DNA of 64,000 bases, taken from the NCBI GenBank assembly GCA_905331475.1, contig CAJNYU010003187.1, forward strand, positions 186,001-250,000. The letters run 5' to 3'. The notes beneath the pieces are model-generated. The model saw only the letters and a list, made by a program, of their open reading frames with translations. It did not search any database and had not been told where the DNA came from. Positions within the stretch are counted from its first letter, which is position 1. Each line of letters opens with the position of its first letter. This DNA is from Rotaria socialis (Eukaryota > Rotifera > Eurotatoria > Philodinida > Philodinidae). This document shows positions 21,601-32,837 of this stretch, in pieces. Position numbers and translations under genes: made by a program.

Positions 21601-24600
21601 TCAATAGTTTATTTCTAGTTTTGCCTATTGACAACTCAAGTATTACGAAATAAACAAATCCTTAGTTAGTTAGTTAGTTAGCTAGCTAGTTTCTCTATTC
21701 GATGTAGCTCAAGAGAATAAATGATCGATTGTGCCTTCAGTTCAAGCATATGTTCACAATCAAATTAACCGAAGGCAAACGGCTTATCTCTCGTGGTAAA
21801 CATTTTCTATTCCGTTAAACAAGTTATGTTTTATTGATAGCATCAACGACAACCACAACAAAAAGCATGACATTCATTTGTAGTCGTTTTTCATTAGTGT
21901 AAAAAACATATAACAATAAAAGATGATGGAAAGAAGAAAAAAAAGAGTTTACGTTTAACTCAAGGAATAGCGTTTAAACAGGACTGACACAGAAAAAAAC
22001 TATTAGATGTAACATGCACGCAGTCTTAGTTGCAGGGAATATTAGCCTACAACTCATCATTTTCTCACATTGCCTGTCTTTTTTCTTCTTTTTTTTTCTC
22101 CTATTTTCGCCTTTCTTGTTGCTACAGAAAACAGCGAAGAAGAAAAAGAAGAAAAACAGATCCTGATAGACATGCCCGACTCATCAATGAAAACAATAAG
22201 TCATGAATATTCTTATCTCGTTTCTGAGCTAATAACTTTGAAGTAATAATACCACACTTGTTCTTACTGCAGATACAAATAGTATGTTTTCTTTTCGTGG
22301 TTCCTTTTTTTTTCTTTCTTTATGTGTAATCTCACTATGGAATTAAAAAACACGCATGCCTACACAAGGTTTTCTTTCAATTATCAAATCTTAAAGTTAG
22401 TCTTAAGGATTGTATTGCTTTTTCTTCCGCATATGATGAGATGAGTATTGTGGATTTGCGAGACGTGACATCAACTTGTTAACGAACATTTAGGTCTGCG
22501 TATAAGTCTGCACATGGGAGCTAAAACTGAGGCAAGAAGGACACCAGAATGCTAGTGATGAGAAACAACATCGGCAATACTTTTGTTATTGGAAAAAAAG
22601 AAGAACACTCGCTTTGCAGCAGAAGAATTTATCATCAGAATGGCACATAGATCGATCGATCGATCGAGAGATAAATAGATAGATAGATAGATACATATAT
22701 ACATATGTGTGTGTATGTATACATATATAGACACAGTTCAAACGAAGCAGCAGGAAAATATCAACAATCATAGTTGTATGTGTAAAATAATTGGAACACT
22801 TGACAATGTGTGGTGCGTCGATGCAGACAGATTCTCATTTCTTTTTCTCCTTTATACGGCTAAGATATTGTTCTTTTCCCTCATTTTTTTCTTCTTTCTA
22901 GGTCATTCATTGCTCATTCGCTTTTTCCCCTTTTTCCCTTTTGCTTTCCGATCAAAATTCTAATCTTGTCTTCTAGCTAGTTTCTTTCTTTCTTTCTTTC
23001 TTATCTCATCGTTGTTACATATAGCAAACGGAACGGAACCGACGCACGTCTTTTTATGCGTACAAAATCGAATTATTAACTTTTCTCTATATGAAGTCAC
23101 TTAATACTTAACATAGATCTTTTTTTCTCTCTCTCTCTCCTTTTCCTTTTATAATCAATCCTATGAATCTATCTGTTTCCTGTTTTTATTTTTCTCATTC
23201 AAGGTAGGAACAAGTAGGAAATCTATAAATAAGTAAATGGCTAAAATTTTCTGCAGGAAGAATATTTTTAATGTGTCTATCTTCTGTATAGAAGATTAAG
23301 ACTATTTTAGCTTCGTTCATATATATATATATATTTTTTAATTAATATTTATCTATTTTTTCTAGATAAGACGTATTTCAAATAAGTTATAAGAAAAAAT
23401 AAAACTGTTTTTCAACGAGAAAATATTCATGCTCTATGGCAACGCCCACGTTTAACCGTGCTTTTCAAGCTTATAATAATCATAGTTTTAAAAATCGTCC
23501 AGTTGTAAAAAAGACGCCAGTATCAACAATGGGAGAACCATCAGCATTTGGTCATATTCCATATTCAAGTATAAAAACAAGTACTGAAAAAGTACCATCA
23601 CTACCACCATCTCCTAATTCAACTGGTTCCGTAAAACGAACATCGGGACTACAAGCTAAACGTGCATCAATAGTTAGCATGGCTAATTTACTACCACATC
23701 GAAAGAGTTTACAAATGACAGCTTTAGCAACACAAAGACAAAGTCTTTGGATTAATCTCGCTAAAAATGCTCAAACAAATAGTTCTCAAGTATCGCCATT
23801 TCCATTAAGACAACAACAAACAAATTTATTGCGAAAAAAGCTTCTACGTCTATTACTTGTTTTTAGTTATTTATTGTCAATATCATTGTTTGCTATTGCT
23901 TTAGCAACATTTTATGGTTTTTTCTGGACTGGTTATAGCAAAATACCACCAACAACTTTGTCTGCATTAACTGTTGGAACAACTATTACATCAATTGATT
24001 CGTTAAAATCAAATTCAACGTTGATCGATATTAGTATATCACTGGGAGATGCAAGTTAATATAAATCTAGTAAATATTAACTCTCATTCTATTTTCTTAT
24101 AGGACTTAGTATTTAAAACTTAATGCGATCAATATAATGCATCATTTGATGCAATACATCAATACTGATCCATCGTCCGTCCTATAATGAGCTACTCATG
24201 ATATCGTCATTGCCTAATATTTTTTCTTTTGGTGAGAGCAGACAAAGAATTTAGAAAACAAAAAAATGAAGAACCTTATTTTTTCTGATTCTGATGTTTT
24301 AGATGGTGTTTTTCTTTACATGTAGACAAATATAATCCAGTAATGAGAATTAAACAGTTTACTCCGGTGATAACAATGAATTTGTTTCTATTTTTTCTTC
24401 CCAATTATGTTTTGTTACTTTCGAGTTCTGTTTTTTTTCCGTCTATAAATGTATACGTGTATTTTTGTTAATTGTTCATTTTCAGAAAAAGAAAACTAAT
24501 TCGACTAAAAACTTCTTTTTTTCTTGCATACAACTTACCATGATCATCACTTAGAGTCGCTAAATGTTCAGCTTCAGCTTCGAGTTTAATTCGTTCATGA

Positions 24601-25582
24601 TCAACTTCCATAACGCACTCCAATGCCGTTTTATTTACTGGTGCCATTTCACGTGATAAATAGAAGATATCGATATGTTCTGGGACTGGTACCTAAATTT
24701 AAAGAATCGAACATATTTCAATATTGAATTAAAGGTGTATTTTCGATAGAACTTCTTCTATTTAAGAAAATTGAAATAATAATTAACTTCTCAAAAGATT
24801 TTGAATGAAAAACAGAACGATTCTGTGCTTTAGTGAAGATTTTTTTATAACTAATAATTATAAGTCGGCTTATATTTTTTCTTCTAGTTCAGTATAAGAT
24901 AAATGTTAAAATGTTTTTTGTTTTCTTTCATCATTATGAAAGTTATACGAGATAATTTATCGCAGAGATTGTTTCATTCATTATTTCCAATCAATTTCGT
25001 TTTACCTCTCGATTTCCAATAGCAGCAAGTATAGTTGATTTTCCTGATCCATTTAAACCTACAAGACCATATCTTCTACCACAATTCATTTCAAAGTCTG
25101 CATCAGATAATATTTCTTGTCCATGAAAAGTCACTGAAAACTGATGAATATGAATATCACGACCACGAGGATGACTTCCGAGAACACCTTTAGAATGAAG
25201 AAAAAAACGATTTGTATTGAAAACAAACAAACAGAATAATCACAAGCTTTTTTTTACCAGTGCATGATCTTGCTTCGGCGTTCGCTTTTTCAACCATATT
25301 TAATAAATCAAGATTTTGTATTAATGATTTAACATTTGGATCAGCATCGGTTGTTGCACCATTGGTCTCATTCTTTGCTCCATTTGATTGATTTGTAGGA
25401 TTTTTATTTTCATTTTGTATTTCATCATCATCATCATTGTCTTCCAATAAATCTTCATCATTTGGATTGGTATCGGCATCATTGGCATTTGTTGTACTGG
25501 CTTTTTTACCTGACGGTGCTTGACGTTGTTTAGCGGCAGCTTTCTTTTGAAGATCACGCTTCTTTTTTGCATCAGACGGCAT
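18657..25582 (-). CDS. ABCF2: ABC-F family ATPase, ABCF2 orthologue
   Basis: Eleven exons: 25582-25258, 25187-25006, 24692-24539, 20381-20323, 20265-20118, 20063-19900, 19842-19633, 19577-19488, 19425-19011, 18940-18849, 18779-18657; 653 residues, close to the human protein. A Lys/Ala-rich, then acidic, N-tail begins [12 protein letters not shown] domain 1 has Walker A GLNGSGKS, signature FSGGW and Walker [13 protein letters not shown]. The linker [18 protein letters not shown] is followed by domain 2 with GPNGAGKST, signature LSDGQ and [11 protein letters not shown], then SHDFRLI. No membrane segments are present, as expected for ABC-F proteins, which act on ribosomes/translation rather than transport. 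EARSCTG-GVLGSHP and RRYGL are ABCF2-specific. Intron 3 is 4,157 nt, far longer than the others, and contains an unrelated plus-strand gene. The start lies only 119 bp beyond the GINS1 stop on the same strand, with an acceptor-like TTATTAG 12 nt before the ATG. Confidence 0.95.
22648..22728 (+). repeat. Compound GATC/GATA/GTAT microsatellite
   Basis: Four to five GATC units run into GATA units, followed by alternating ATAC/GTGT sequence. About 80 bp in total inside ABCF2 intron 3. Confidence 0.75.
23436..24059 (+). CDS. InaF-motif-like single-pass membrane protein
   Basis: A single-exon 207-codon frame. Residues 1-130 are polar, Ser/Thr/Pro/Lys-rich and probably disordered, with RKS/KRAS/KRTS-type basic-Ser sites that could be phosphorylated. 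Residues 131-163 read [18 protein letters not shown], then [13 protein letters not shown]. This resembles the InaF motif (basic residue, V-x-x-Y-x-x-S-V-S-x-x-A-x-x-L-x-x-Y-Y-x-x-F-W) of Drosophila InaF and vertebrate INAFM1/2. InaF is needed for normal TRP channel function in fly photoreceptors; INAFM function is unknown. The topology would be a cytoplasmic N-terminus with one membrane helix and a short Ser/Thr-rich tail. The gene lies wholly inside intron 3 of ABCF2 on the opposite strand. An acceptor-like TTTTTTCTAG at 23356-23365 precedes the ATG. Assignment rests on one 30-residue motif, so a different single-pass protein is possible. Confidence 0.55.
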   Translation: MATPTFNRAFQAYNNHSFKNRPVVKKTPVSTMGEPSAFGHIPYSSIKTSTEKVPSLPPSPNSTGSVKRTSGLQAKRASIVSMANLLPHRKSLQMTALATQRQSLWINLAKNAQTNSSQVSPFPLRQQQTNLLRKKLLRLLLVFSYLLSISLFAIALATFYGFFWTGYSKIPPTTLSALTVGTTITSIDSLKSNSTLIDISISLGDAS

Positions 25583-25654
25583 TTTTCTTTTTGACTAATA
25601 AATAATCTAGAGAGAGAGAGAGAGAATAGTACCAGGAATAATTGCACCTAATAT

Positions 25655-25660
25655 TTTATT
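25655..25660 (-). promoter_or_regulatory. Poly(A) signal AATAAA of GINS1
   Basis: AATAAA on the minus strand about 42 nt past the GINS1 stop and about 73 nt before the ABCF2 start. It implies that the GINS1 3' end lies almost against the ABCF2 5' end. Confidence 0.5.
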
Positions 25661-25701
25661 TATCTGACAATAGAAGAGAAACAAAAATGTCTATCTGACA
25701 A

Positions 25702-26313
25702 TTAAACAATATGTTCAGCAATTTTTCGTTGTATTAAATGTTCAGCATCTGATGTTAACACATAGTGTTCACTATTAAATGTTAATTGTATTATTGTACC
25801 ATCACTTGTTTCGTATGGACCATATTCTTGTATACATTTAATATGTGCAAACAATTTTTTTGGTGGAATCATAAATGATGTTAAATCAAGTGAATGATTA
25901 TTACCAATAGAACGCATATACGATGATAATGTTTGATTATAATTTGAAAAAAACTCTATCTCATCGATCGATAAATTATTTCTTATATATTCTGGTAGAA
26001 CAGGTCCTAATGACCAACGAAATGACTTAATTTTATTCATTCGATGATATGCATATGCAAGTAAACAACGTTTTATGCGTTGTATCGCTGCATGACGAAT
26101 GCTTATTGTTGGCATTAATGTTGGTGCAGAATTGGTACTACTATTATCTGCACCGACTTGTACAACTGTTTGAACATCTTCATAATTTTGACGAAATAAT
26201 TCATTGGCTTCTAATTGGCAATGACGAATAGTATCAGCATTGTAAGGAGGTAATATAGTATCTCGAGAACGATCAAGTTCTTTGATTAATTCATGTGCTT
26301 TAGAAGCGAGCAT
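25702..26313 (-). CDS. GINS1: GINS complex subunit 1 (Psf1)
   Basis: A single coding exon of 203 residues, matching the usual length of about 196-210. It aligns by eye along its whole length with Psf1: MLASKAHELIKELDRS at the start, SIRHAAIQRIKRCLLAYAYHR, the KIKSFRWSLGPVLPE helix, LSSYMRSIG, LDLTSFMIPPKKLF, and the C-terminal small B-domain ending in QRKIAEHIV. GINS joins MCM2-7 and Cdc45 to form the CMG replicative helicase. A short insert (GADNSSTNSAPTLMPT) sits in the loop before SIRH. The ATG directly follows an acceptor-like TTTTTTTAG, so either a 5'-UTR intron or spliced-leader addition ends exactly at the start codon. Confidence 0.93.
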   Translation of the reverse strand: MLASKAHELIKELDRSRDTILPPYNADTIRHCQLEANELFRQNYEDVQTVVQVGADNSSTNSAPTLMPTISIRHAAIQRIKRCLLAYAYHRMNKIKSFRWSLGPVLPEYIRNNLSIDEIEFFSNYNQTLSSYMRSIGNNHSLDLTSFMIPPKKLFAHIKCIQEYGPYETSDGTIIQLTFNSEHYVLTSDAEHLIQRKIAEHIV

Positions 26314-26560
26314 CTAAAAAAAGGCAAATTTATTTAATAATGAACAAAGCAAACGAAACGAAAAGAACCGATTTTATTGCAAATCATTAACATCATACAA
26401 ACTATATCGACACTAGTGGTCATTGTTTGTCCTTTTTCTTATTGTTTTGCTCAAATCGTTTTTAAATTCAATAAGAATAAAACAAGGGAAATCAGTAGCC
26501 ATTGGATGAAAAGAAACAAACAAAAAAAAAAAAAAAGAATCGATAATGTCGAAAATAATA

Positions 26561-26595
<35 letters not shown>

Positions 26596-26741
26596 GAAGA
26601 GCCCCGCGTCTTTTCTTTTTAGTGATACAATAAAATAAGCATTAAAGTAAAGAAGAAGAAAACGAAGACCAACAATAAATAGATCGCACATATACTAATT
26701 TTTTCATGATAATAGAAAAAAAAAGAGCAATTGTTTTTCTT
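26314..26741. other. GOLGA2-GINS1 intergenic spacer
   Basis: A 428-bp spacer between two minus-strand genes. It contains a (TAA)n microsatellite at about 26551-26595 and an adjacent A-run. No further gene seen. Confidence 0.6.
26551..26595 (+). repeat. (AAT)n microsatellite
   Basis: About fourteen AAT/TAA units, one interrupted by AGT, in the 5' region of GINS1. Confidence 0.8.
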
Positions 26742-29700
26742 TCACACCCACTGTACTGGACCTGAACATGTCGAACATACATAAAGATTTTTACCAATAA
26801 AAGCTAGTTTAGTTGTTGAGGAATTATCAGTTTGTGCTGATGAACTGTCGCTTTCGCCTAATTCTTTAAGTAAAGTCAAAATACGTGTTCGTGTTTCTTC
26901 ATCAAAATTGGATAATGATGGTAATGTAGATGAAGCAGTAATTGATAGTTTATCACTATTTGATGTAGTAGTTTGCTCAGCTGCTGATGACGAAGATAAT
27001 ATATTATCGACCATTTCAGGCCATTCTAATGAAACAAAAACAACAATCAGAAATTACATATACGGAAAATATCATTCGACACAGTTATTTCATCTTGTCA
27101 AACAGTCATATCTCGGAATTCTATAACAATTATAGATGATGACATTTTGTTTTTCTAACTTCATCTAAACTAGCTGATATTTCGATATTTAAAAATTAAA
27201 TATATAAAAAATTAAATAATAGTTTGGCTCAGCAAATATATATGAAAATATTTTCTACAAAGAATTGCTTCTATTCAGATTGAAGACTGAACATACATCA
27301 TCGCCAAACATGAGATTCGAACTTTACTGTAGTATATCATTAAACAACTAAACTAAAAATGTTATACCATTTTCATCAGCAGTTTGTTGTTTGTCTGAAG
27401 AAATCGCTTCATTATTGACAGATTTTTGATTCGTTGTATCCGTTGATGGTTTATTCAAACCACGCATAAGTAATGTTTCTAGCTCAGATAATTTTCTCTG
27501 AAATAAATCAACTTAAAATTGCATAGAGAAAACAAATCCGACCGTTTACTTGTAAACTCAGTCTATCATGACTCAATTGTTTAATATAATCATCTTTTTC
27601 TTGATAACGTCGATGAAGTTGTTGACGTTGTTGTTGATATAATGATATATAATCACCTACATGAAGAAATAAATATTAATAAATAGATTAGATTTCTTTA
27701 GATTTCTTTACCGATTGTATCTGTTTCACTTTGTAATTGTAAAATAAGATGTTCAAGTTGTTGAGTTCGATCTTGTAGATCAGCATTATCACGCATAGCT
27801 CGATTGAAACGTTGCTAAAATATTTCAATCATAAAACGAATCAATCAAAAGCAAAATCAATTGGTTTTACAATAATTTTGTCAACCAATCCATTTGGAAG
27901 TTGATGAGTATCATCAACACCTGCAGTAAGCGATGACAATGAACTCGAATCATTTAATTGTGACGGATCTACTGGTTTAGATTCTGATTGTTGTTCTAAT
28001 TGTGCAAGACGTTCTCGTAGCGATTTATTTTCTTCTAATAATTCATTGAGTCGCTAAATAAATAAACAAAAATGCTATAAATCCTAAATAGAAAAACTCT
28101 AATTCATGAATCAAATTTCTCAATAAATCACGTTTTTAAAATTAAAAACTCTTAGAAGAATCGAGATGAAACAATGCTCTAGCAAATTTTTAATTAAATA
28201 ATTAACAGGTTTAGCAATTGCTGATTACTTAAAAATCTATACAAAACTTTTGAAGGTTCGTTTTATCACAGATTTTGAATAACGTAGAATCTAAAGGCGC
28301 CCAGATAAAGATCCTTCTTTATCACTGTACCGGTTTGTTTAGATTATTTGAAAAAGAGAAGAAGAAAAAAATCCTTTTCTTAAGCTTTATATTGAAGTCT
28401 TAGATTCAATCCTTATGTTTTTACAATTAGTCAAATCACGAAAGACAAAATATATGCGAATCCTGTAAGTAGAATAGGTTTAGAATACATGAATTTGCTA
28501 TACTGATATAGCTAGATAAATGATAAAAGCATTAAATTCACATTTCATAAATATATAAGTACAATCACTGTCATTAAATCTAAAAGTCGACTACTGTGTT
28601 AGAAACGTGTTTTTTGACAAGGGCTTATATAGAAGCGCCTTGCCACTTTTAATCTTAAATGATATTTAAGACTGTTTGCATAAAATTAACTTCTTTCTTA
28701 CTGACTGACGAAATGGTTTCTATCTAGTTTTTTAGTAGCTCGCTAAAACTTTTGTTTAATTTAACATGCAAAAACACCTACCTGAGTGGTATTTTCTGAT
28801 TGTTCTTCACTATTATTGGATATTATTTGAGGTTTTTCTTGATTTGGAATCTTAAAAACAAATTCTAAATAATAAATCCTTTATAAAAAAATCATCCACA
28901 TACATGATGTGCCTTTGTTTGAACTTCTTGAAATTGAAGTTCATTTTGTGCAAGACGCTCATTTAATTGTTTATTTAAATATTCTTGAGCTTGAATTTGA
29001 TTTGTTAAATTCATGTTGTCATTTGACTACATAGGAAAAAAGAACTTATCGCGATTAATTTTTCTTTTTTAAATTTTAGTACCATTTTAATAAAACTATC
29101 TTGAAGTTCAGTTAATTGATCTTTCAGTTGTTTATTTTGTGTGATAGCACGTGATATTGTTGTTTTATCGTCATGTATTGTTTGTAATAATTTTTCATGA
29201 TCCATACTATTTTCATCTAATGAAGTTTTGTTTTAATAAAAATATCAATCTGCAATTAATGGCAAACTATAACTTACGAACTTTCCCACTGCTTTCCTCT
29301 AATTCAGCAATACGTGCATCTTTTTCAATTAATTTTCTAGAATCAAACAAAATAATATAAGTTTAATTGTATGCAAAAAACATAAGCTAATACTTTGCTA
29401 CGTGTTCATTTTCTAACTGTATTTCAGCGTATTGTCTAGACCATTGATCAATAGCACTTCTAAATAATTCATTTTCTTGTCGAAGAGAATCGCGTTCTAA
29501 AATTAAATCATCATTAACATTGCGATGGTTTACTGTTTGATCATTATGTATTTGAGTTAATTTCATTTCTAGATAAAATACATAGGATTCGTTTTAAGAT
29601 TTTTTAAAACGAAGAAATATTCAAACCATAAGCTTGTTTTATCGCATCTTTTTCATTTTCTAACAGATTATTTGTTTGAACTAATTGATTTATCTGAATT

Positions 29701-32700
29701 CAAGACTAAATTTAAAATATATTTAAAACGATTATGGAATCTTACTTGATCATTAAGTTCTTGTATGTGACGTTGCACATTAGCATTATATTGTTGATAT
29801 TGTAAATGCATTTGATCATAATCGAAACGCATTTGGTTGATGGATGAGAGAAGCTTTAAATAGGGATTTAAAAAATGAATTCATATCATCCGTGCCCTTG
29901 GTGGACGAAGTATTACATGAATTTAATAGTTAACGCTTTTTTTTCTATATTATGCCATACAAAATATTTCACAGCCGGAGATTATCAAATAAATGGAGAC
30001 TAACCAGAATATCCAATAATCTCATCGTCTAGGGAACACTTTTACGATTAGTAACTATACTGACATTAAACTATGTTACATGACAATGTCACGAAGCGTG
30101 ACCGTTATCTCGACAAAAATCTGCCGACGATCACCTAGTCAAAAAAACATTCTACTGATAGTTGATGACTGTCACATTCCATATGATTTATTATGTGTAA
30201 ATTTAGATTCAGTTTTTTGTTTTTTTCACTTCATACTTACAGACAATGGTTACTGGCAGATTTTTTTTCTGTTGCTTCATTACTCATTTTAAAAGTCAAT
30301 CCATTATCTGTTTATAAAAATTTGTTATAATTAAATTAGATGCACTTAAAATAAAAACATACAAAAACTCTTAAATTGGTGGTTATAAATTCAGGTAATG
30401 TATTTAGATTTTTATTTGCCAATTTTTCGAGAGTATCATCTTTTTCTTTAGTGTTTCAAAGTATTTCATTACAATTTATGATTAGTTAAATTATCAACTA
30501 GACGAAAACCTTAATTAGAAAACTCAATTTATGTCTGTTTGCTACCATCATCAATAACCATTTATGGAAATTCTTAATACTGTAAACAATAAAATTTTTA
30601 TAGCTCATAGTGATGATTTCTACAATTGGCTAATTGTTTGCAGAATGAAAATTCGGTAAGACTAATTCTTAAATGTGAAAAAGTATGAATCAAGTTACTA
30701 CTAGCTGCATATTATTCATATTCAACATTTTGATAATAAATGCGCATTTCTAGTTTGGAAATATCTGAATATTGATAGTTTTGAATATGATTTATTTGTT
30801 CATTATTGTAAATAAAATTGTGAGTATCATCAATCAGTTAGTTTCCTATATGGTTGATTGTTTAGGTTAAAAAATATCCAAAATAATCTATTTTATCCAA
30901 ATATGAAATCGACCAACCTAATCTAACAAAAATCAAGCTGTTATATTTTTATAATTCAATCTTGACAAATGAAAGACTCGACCAAAATAAGGAATACTTT
31001 TTTCTTGTTCAAGACGGGCAATGTACTATTCTGATGAAAATAATTCATTTATTTAATAGGCTATTCAAGTAAAATCAAATATAGTGAGATTTTTCTGTTA
31101 TATATTTATAGTGATTTAAAATCAATAACTTCGTGTCTCTTTGCCAAATGACCAGCACTCGACGGCTTTTTTTCTAGGCAGAAACGATCAATTGAAAAAT
31201 TCGAGATTCTTACATATCACTAGTAAATTATTCGAAGAATAATTGCTTCGAAAATAGTTTTCTTATTCGAGAAAGTACTAAAAGAACATTTAGATTAATT
31301 ATCTCTTACCGCTTCTGTTTCGTTTGTTTTTAATGATACTGTTCTTTGTAATTCTTCAATATGCTGTTCAAATTTATTGACTACTGATGTATCATTGATC
31401 GACTAATTCAACAGAAGAGAATGACCTTATTTAGAAATAAATAATTATGTCTGCGCACCTGAAATTGTTGCAAACGAATTTCTGATTGTTCTACTTTTTG
31501 TTTTAATTTAATGATTTCATTATTTAACTGTTCAATAATATTCTGTCGATTATTGAATTTTCCATCGAGTTCATTTAAATTTTGTTGGAGATCTTCGATT
31601 ATTTGACTATCACAAACTTTTATTTTCAAATAAAATAATATCTATTAGAATATGTTACCTTTGACGAGTATTTTCTGTTTTAAGTTGATTAATTTCTTTA
31701 TCCGATTCTTTAACTGTCTGAATAGAGCAAATCGAAAAAGAAAATAATAAATAAATGGATACACAATTAAATCAAACCATTTCTCGTTTGAGTGCGTCGG
31801 ATGTTGAATTTTGGGTATGTTTTTCCAGTTCTTCAACACGTTCACGAGATCCTTTTAAACGTCCGTGAATTTCATCCATTTCACTTTGTTTGCGTTCAAG
31901 TTGTTTTATTGATTGACTTAATCTAGCTGATAAATCAGTTTTTTCTGCTACAAGAATACCTATTGTTTGAACATGAATCTAAAGAATCATAAAGAATAAA
32001 AAAATTGAATTTGAAATTACAATATCTAGTAATTTTTACTTCAAGCTGTTCTTGTAAGTGTTCGAGATCACGACGATATTTATGCTCAATTTGTCGAGAA
32101 AACTCAACATCAGGTTGAGTTAAACTTGAACGACCGGACTAAAGTAAAATAGAAATTTAAAATATGATTCATGTTGTGGAACTTTTTTCTTTAATAAATA
32201 ATCACCACACTACTACTACCACCAATCTGTCGTTGATCTTCGAGACGGGCTCGTTGTTGTTTTTGATTTTCAATCAAAAGAGCATATTGGCGATTTTGTT
32301 CCTTAAGTATTTAGATTAGTAATTTCATGCGTAAAGTGAAGCGTTTAAAAGTTTTCTACTCTCTATTTTTGCCAAATATAACTTACTTCTAGCTCAAGAA
32401 CAGGAGATTTTGATAAATTTACATGAATTCCATTGAGTAAGGCTTGTTGTTCAGTAAAAAATGTAGTTACATCATGTGGATTCGTACGGGATCTAAATGT
32501 AACGTTTTTTTTTAGGGAAAGAGGAGATGAAAAATAACATACATAGTGTGGTTATTGGTGTCATATTCTCTGGATATCTAGAGAGAGAGAGAGAAAACGA
32601 ATGCATAAGAACTATATTGGAAAAGACATATTACTCCATGTGTAGAATCAGCAGTGGCGTGATTTGTTTCGGAAATGAAGGTCAACTGACCATTGCCATT

Positions 32701-32837
32701 CTGTTGCTGTTGTTGCTGTTGATCACGAAATTTTTTTAACTAATATATTCAATTTATTAATGTTTAAAACAACAAATGAATTTAAATACTTTTCGACGAG
32801 CATTCGCCAAATTTTCTATTTTGTCATTATCGATCAT
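26742..32837 (-). CDS. GOLGA2: Golgin GM130 orthologue
   Basis: Twenty-two exons: 32837-32790, 32739-32635, 32577-32543, 32492-32387, 32301-32209, 32138-32040, 31978-31778, 31717-31659, 31606-31459, 31402-31310, 29853-29746, 29693-29627, 29568-29394, 29336-29278, 29216-29083, 29026-28904, 28850-28782, 28053-27871, 27814-27712, 27656-27550, 27497-27368, 27025-26742; 842 residues. Most of it is coiled coil. GM130 landmarks are in order: an N-terminal NLANARRKLKKFRDQQ (p115-binding-like basic start), TNPHDVTTFF, HVQTIGILVAEK, DDKTTISRAITQNKQLKDQL, SETDTIGDYISLYQQQR, and C-terminal RTRILTLLKEL. The last residues, ...PVQWV, end in valine like the C-terminal peptide of GM130 that binds the GRASP65 PDZ domain. 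Role: cis-Golgi tethering and structure. Junctions within the poly-Q region and the mini-exon at 32577-32543 are inferred from phase. The 1.46-kb intron 10 may hide a skipped exon. Confidence 0.9.
29854..31309 (-). other. Long GOLGA2 intron with exon-like fragments
   Basis: Most introns of this gene are 45-75 nt, but this one is 1,456 nt. Two fragments on the coding strand look exon-like: around 30996-31033 (YIARLEQEKS, preceded by TAG and followed by GTATTC) and 30372-30447 (EKDDTLEKLANKNL, preceded by AAAG and followed by GTTTTT). They could be alternative exons or decayed ones. The flanking exons already join in phase 0 without them. Confidence 0.4.

Larger units (their letters stand above)
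20382..24538 (-). other. Large ABCF2 intron 3 hosting a nested gene
   Basis: This 4.2 kb intron is about 60 times the usual intron length here. Apart from the nested InaF-like reading frame at 23436-24059 it holds no recognisable coding sequence. It is rich in microsatellites: (TTAG)n at 21663-21690, mixed GATC/GATA/GTAT repeats at 22648-22728, (CTTT)n at 22981-23003 and (AT)n at 23319-23335. Long C+T-rich stretches on the plus strand at 22050-23200 may represent the nested gene's promoter. Confidence 0.7.

Noticed and set aside
20656..21634. Minus-strand open frames of 78-117 codons inside ABCF2 intron 3
   Set aside because: Low-complexity Phe/Tyr/Lys-rich translations without domains; they overlap one another in different frames.
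22648..22728. Regular short repeats as a possible CRISPR array
   Set aside because: Simple tetranucleotide microsatellites without spacers, in a eukaryotic intron.
27305..27330. A GTTCGAATC-type T-loop on the minus strand suggesting a tRNA
   Set aside because: The flanking bases do not form the 5-bp T stem and no A-box or acceptor stem is present upstream; it lies in a GOLGA2 intron.
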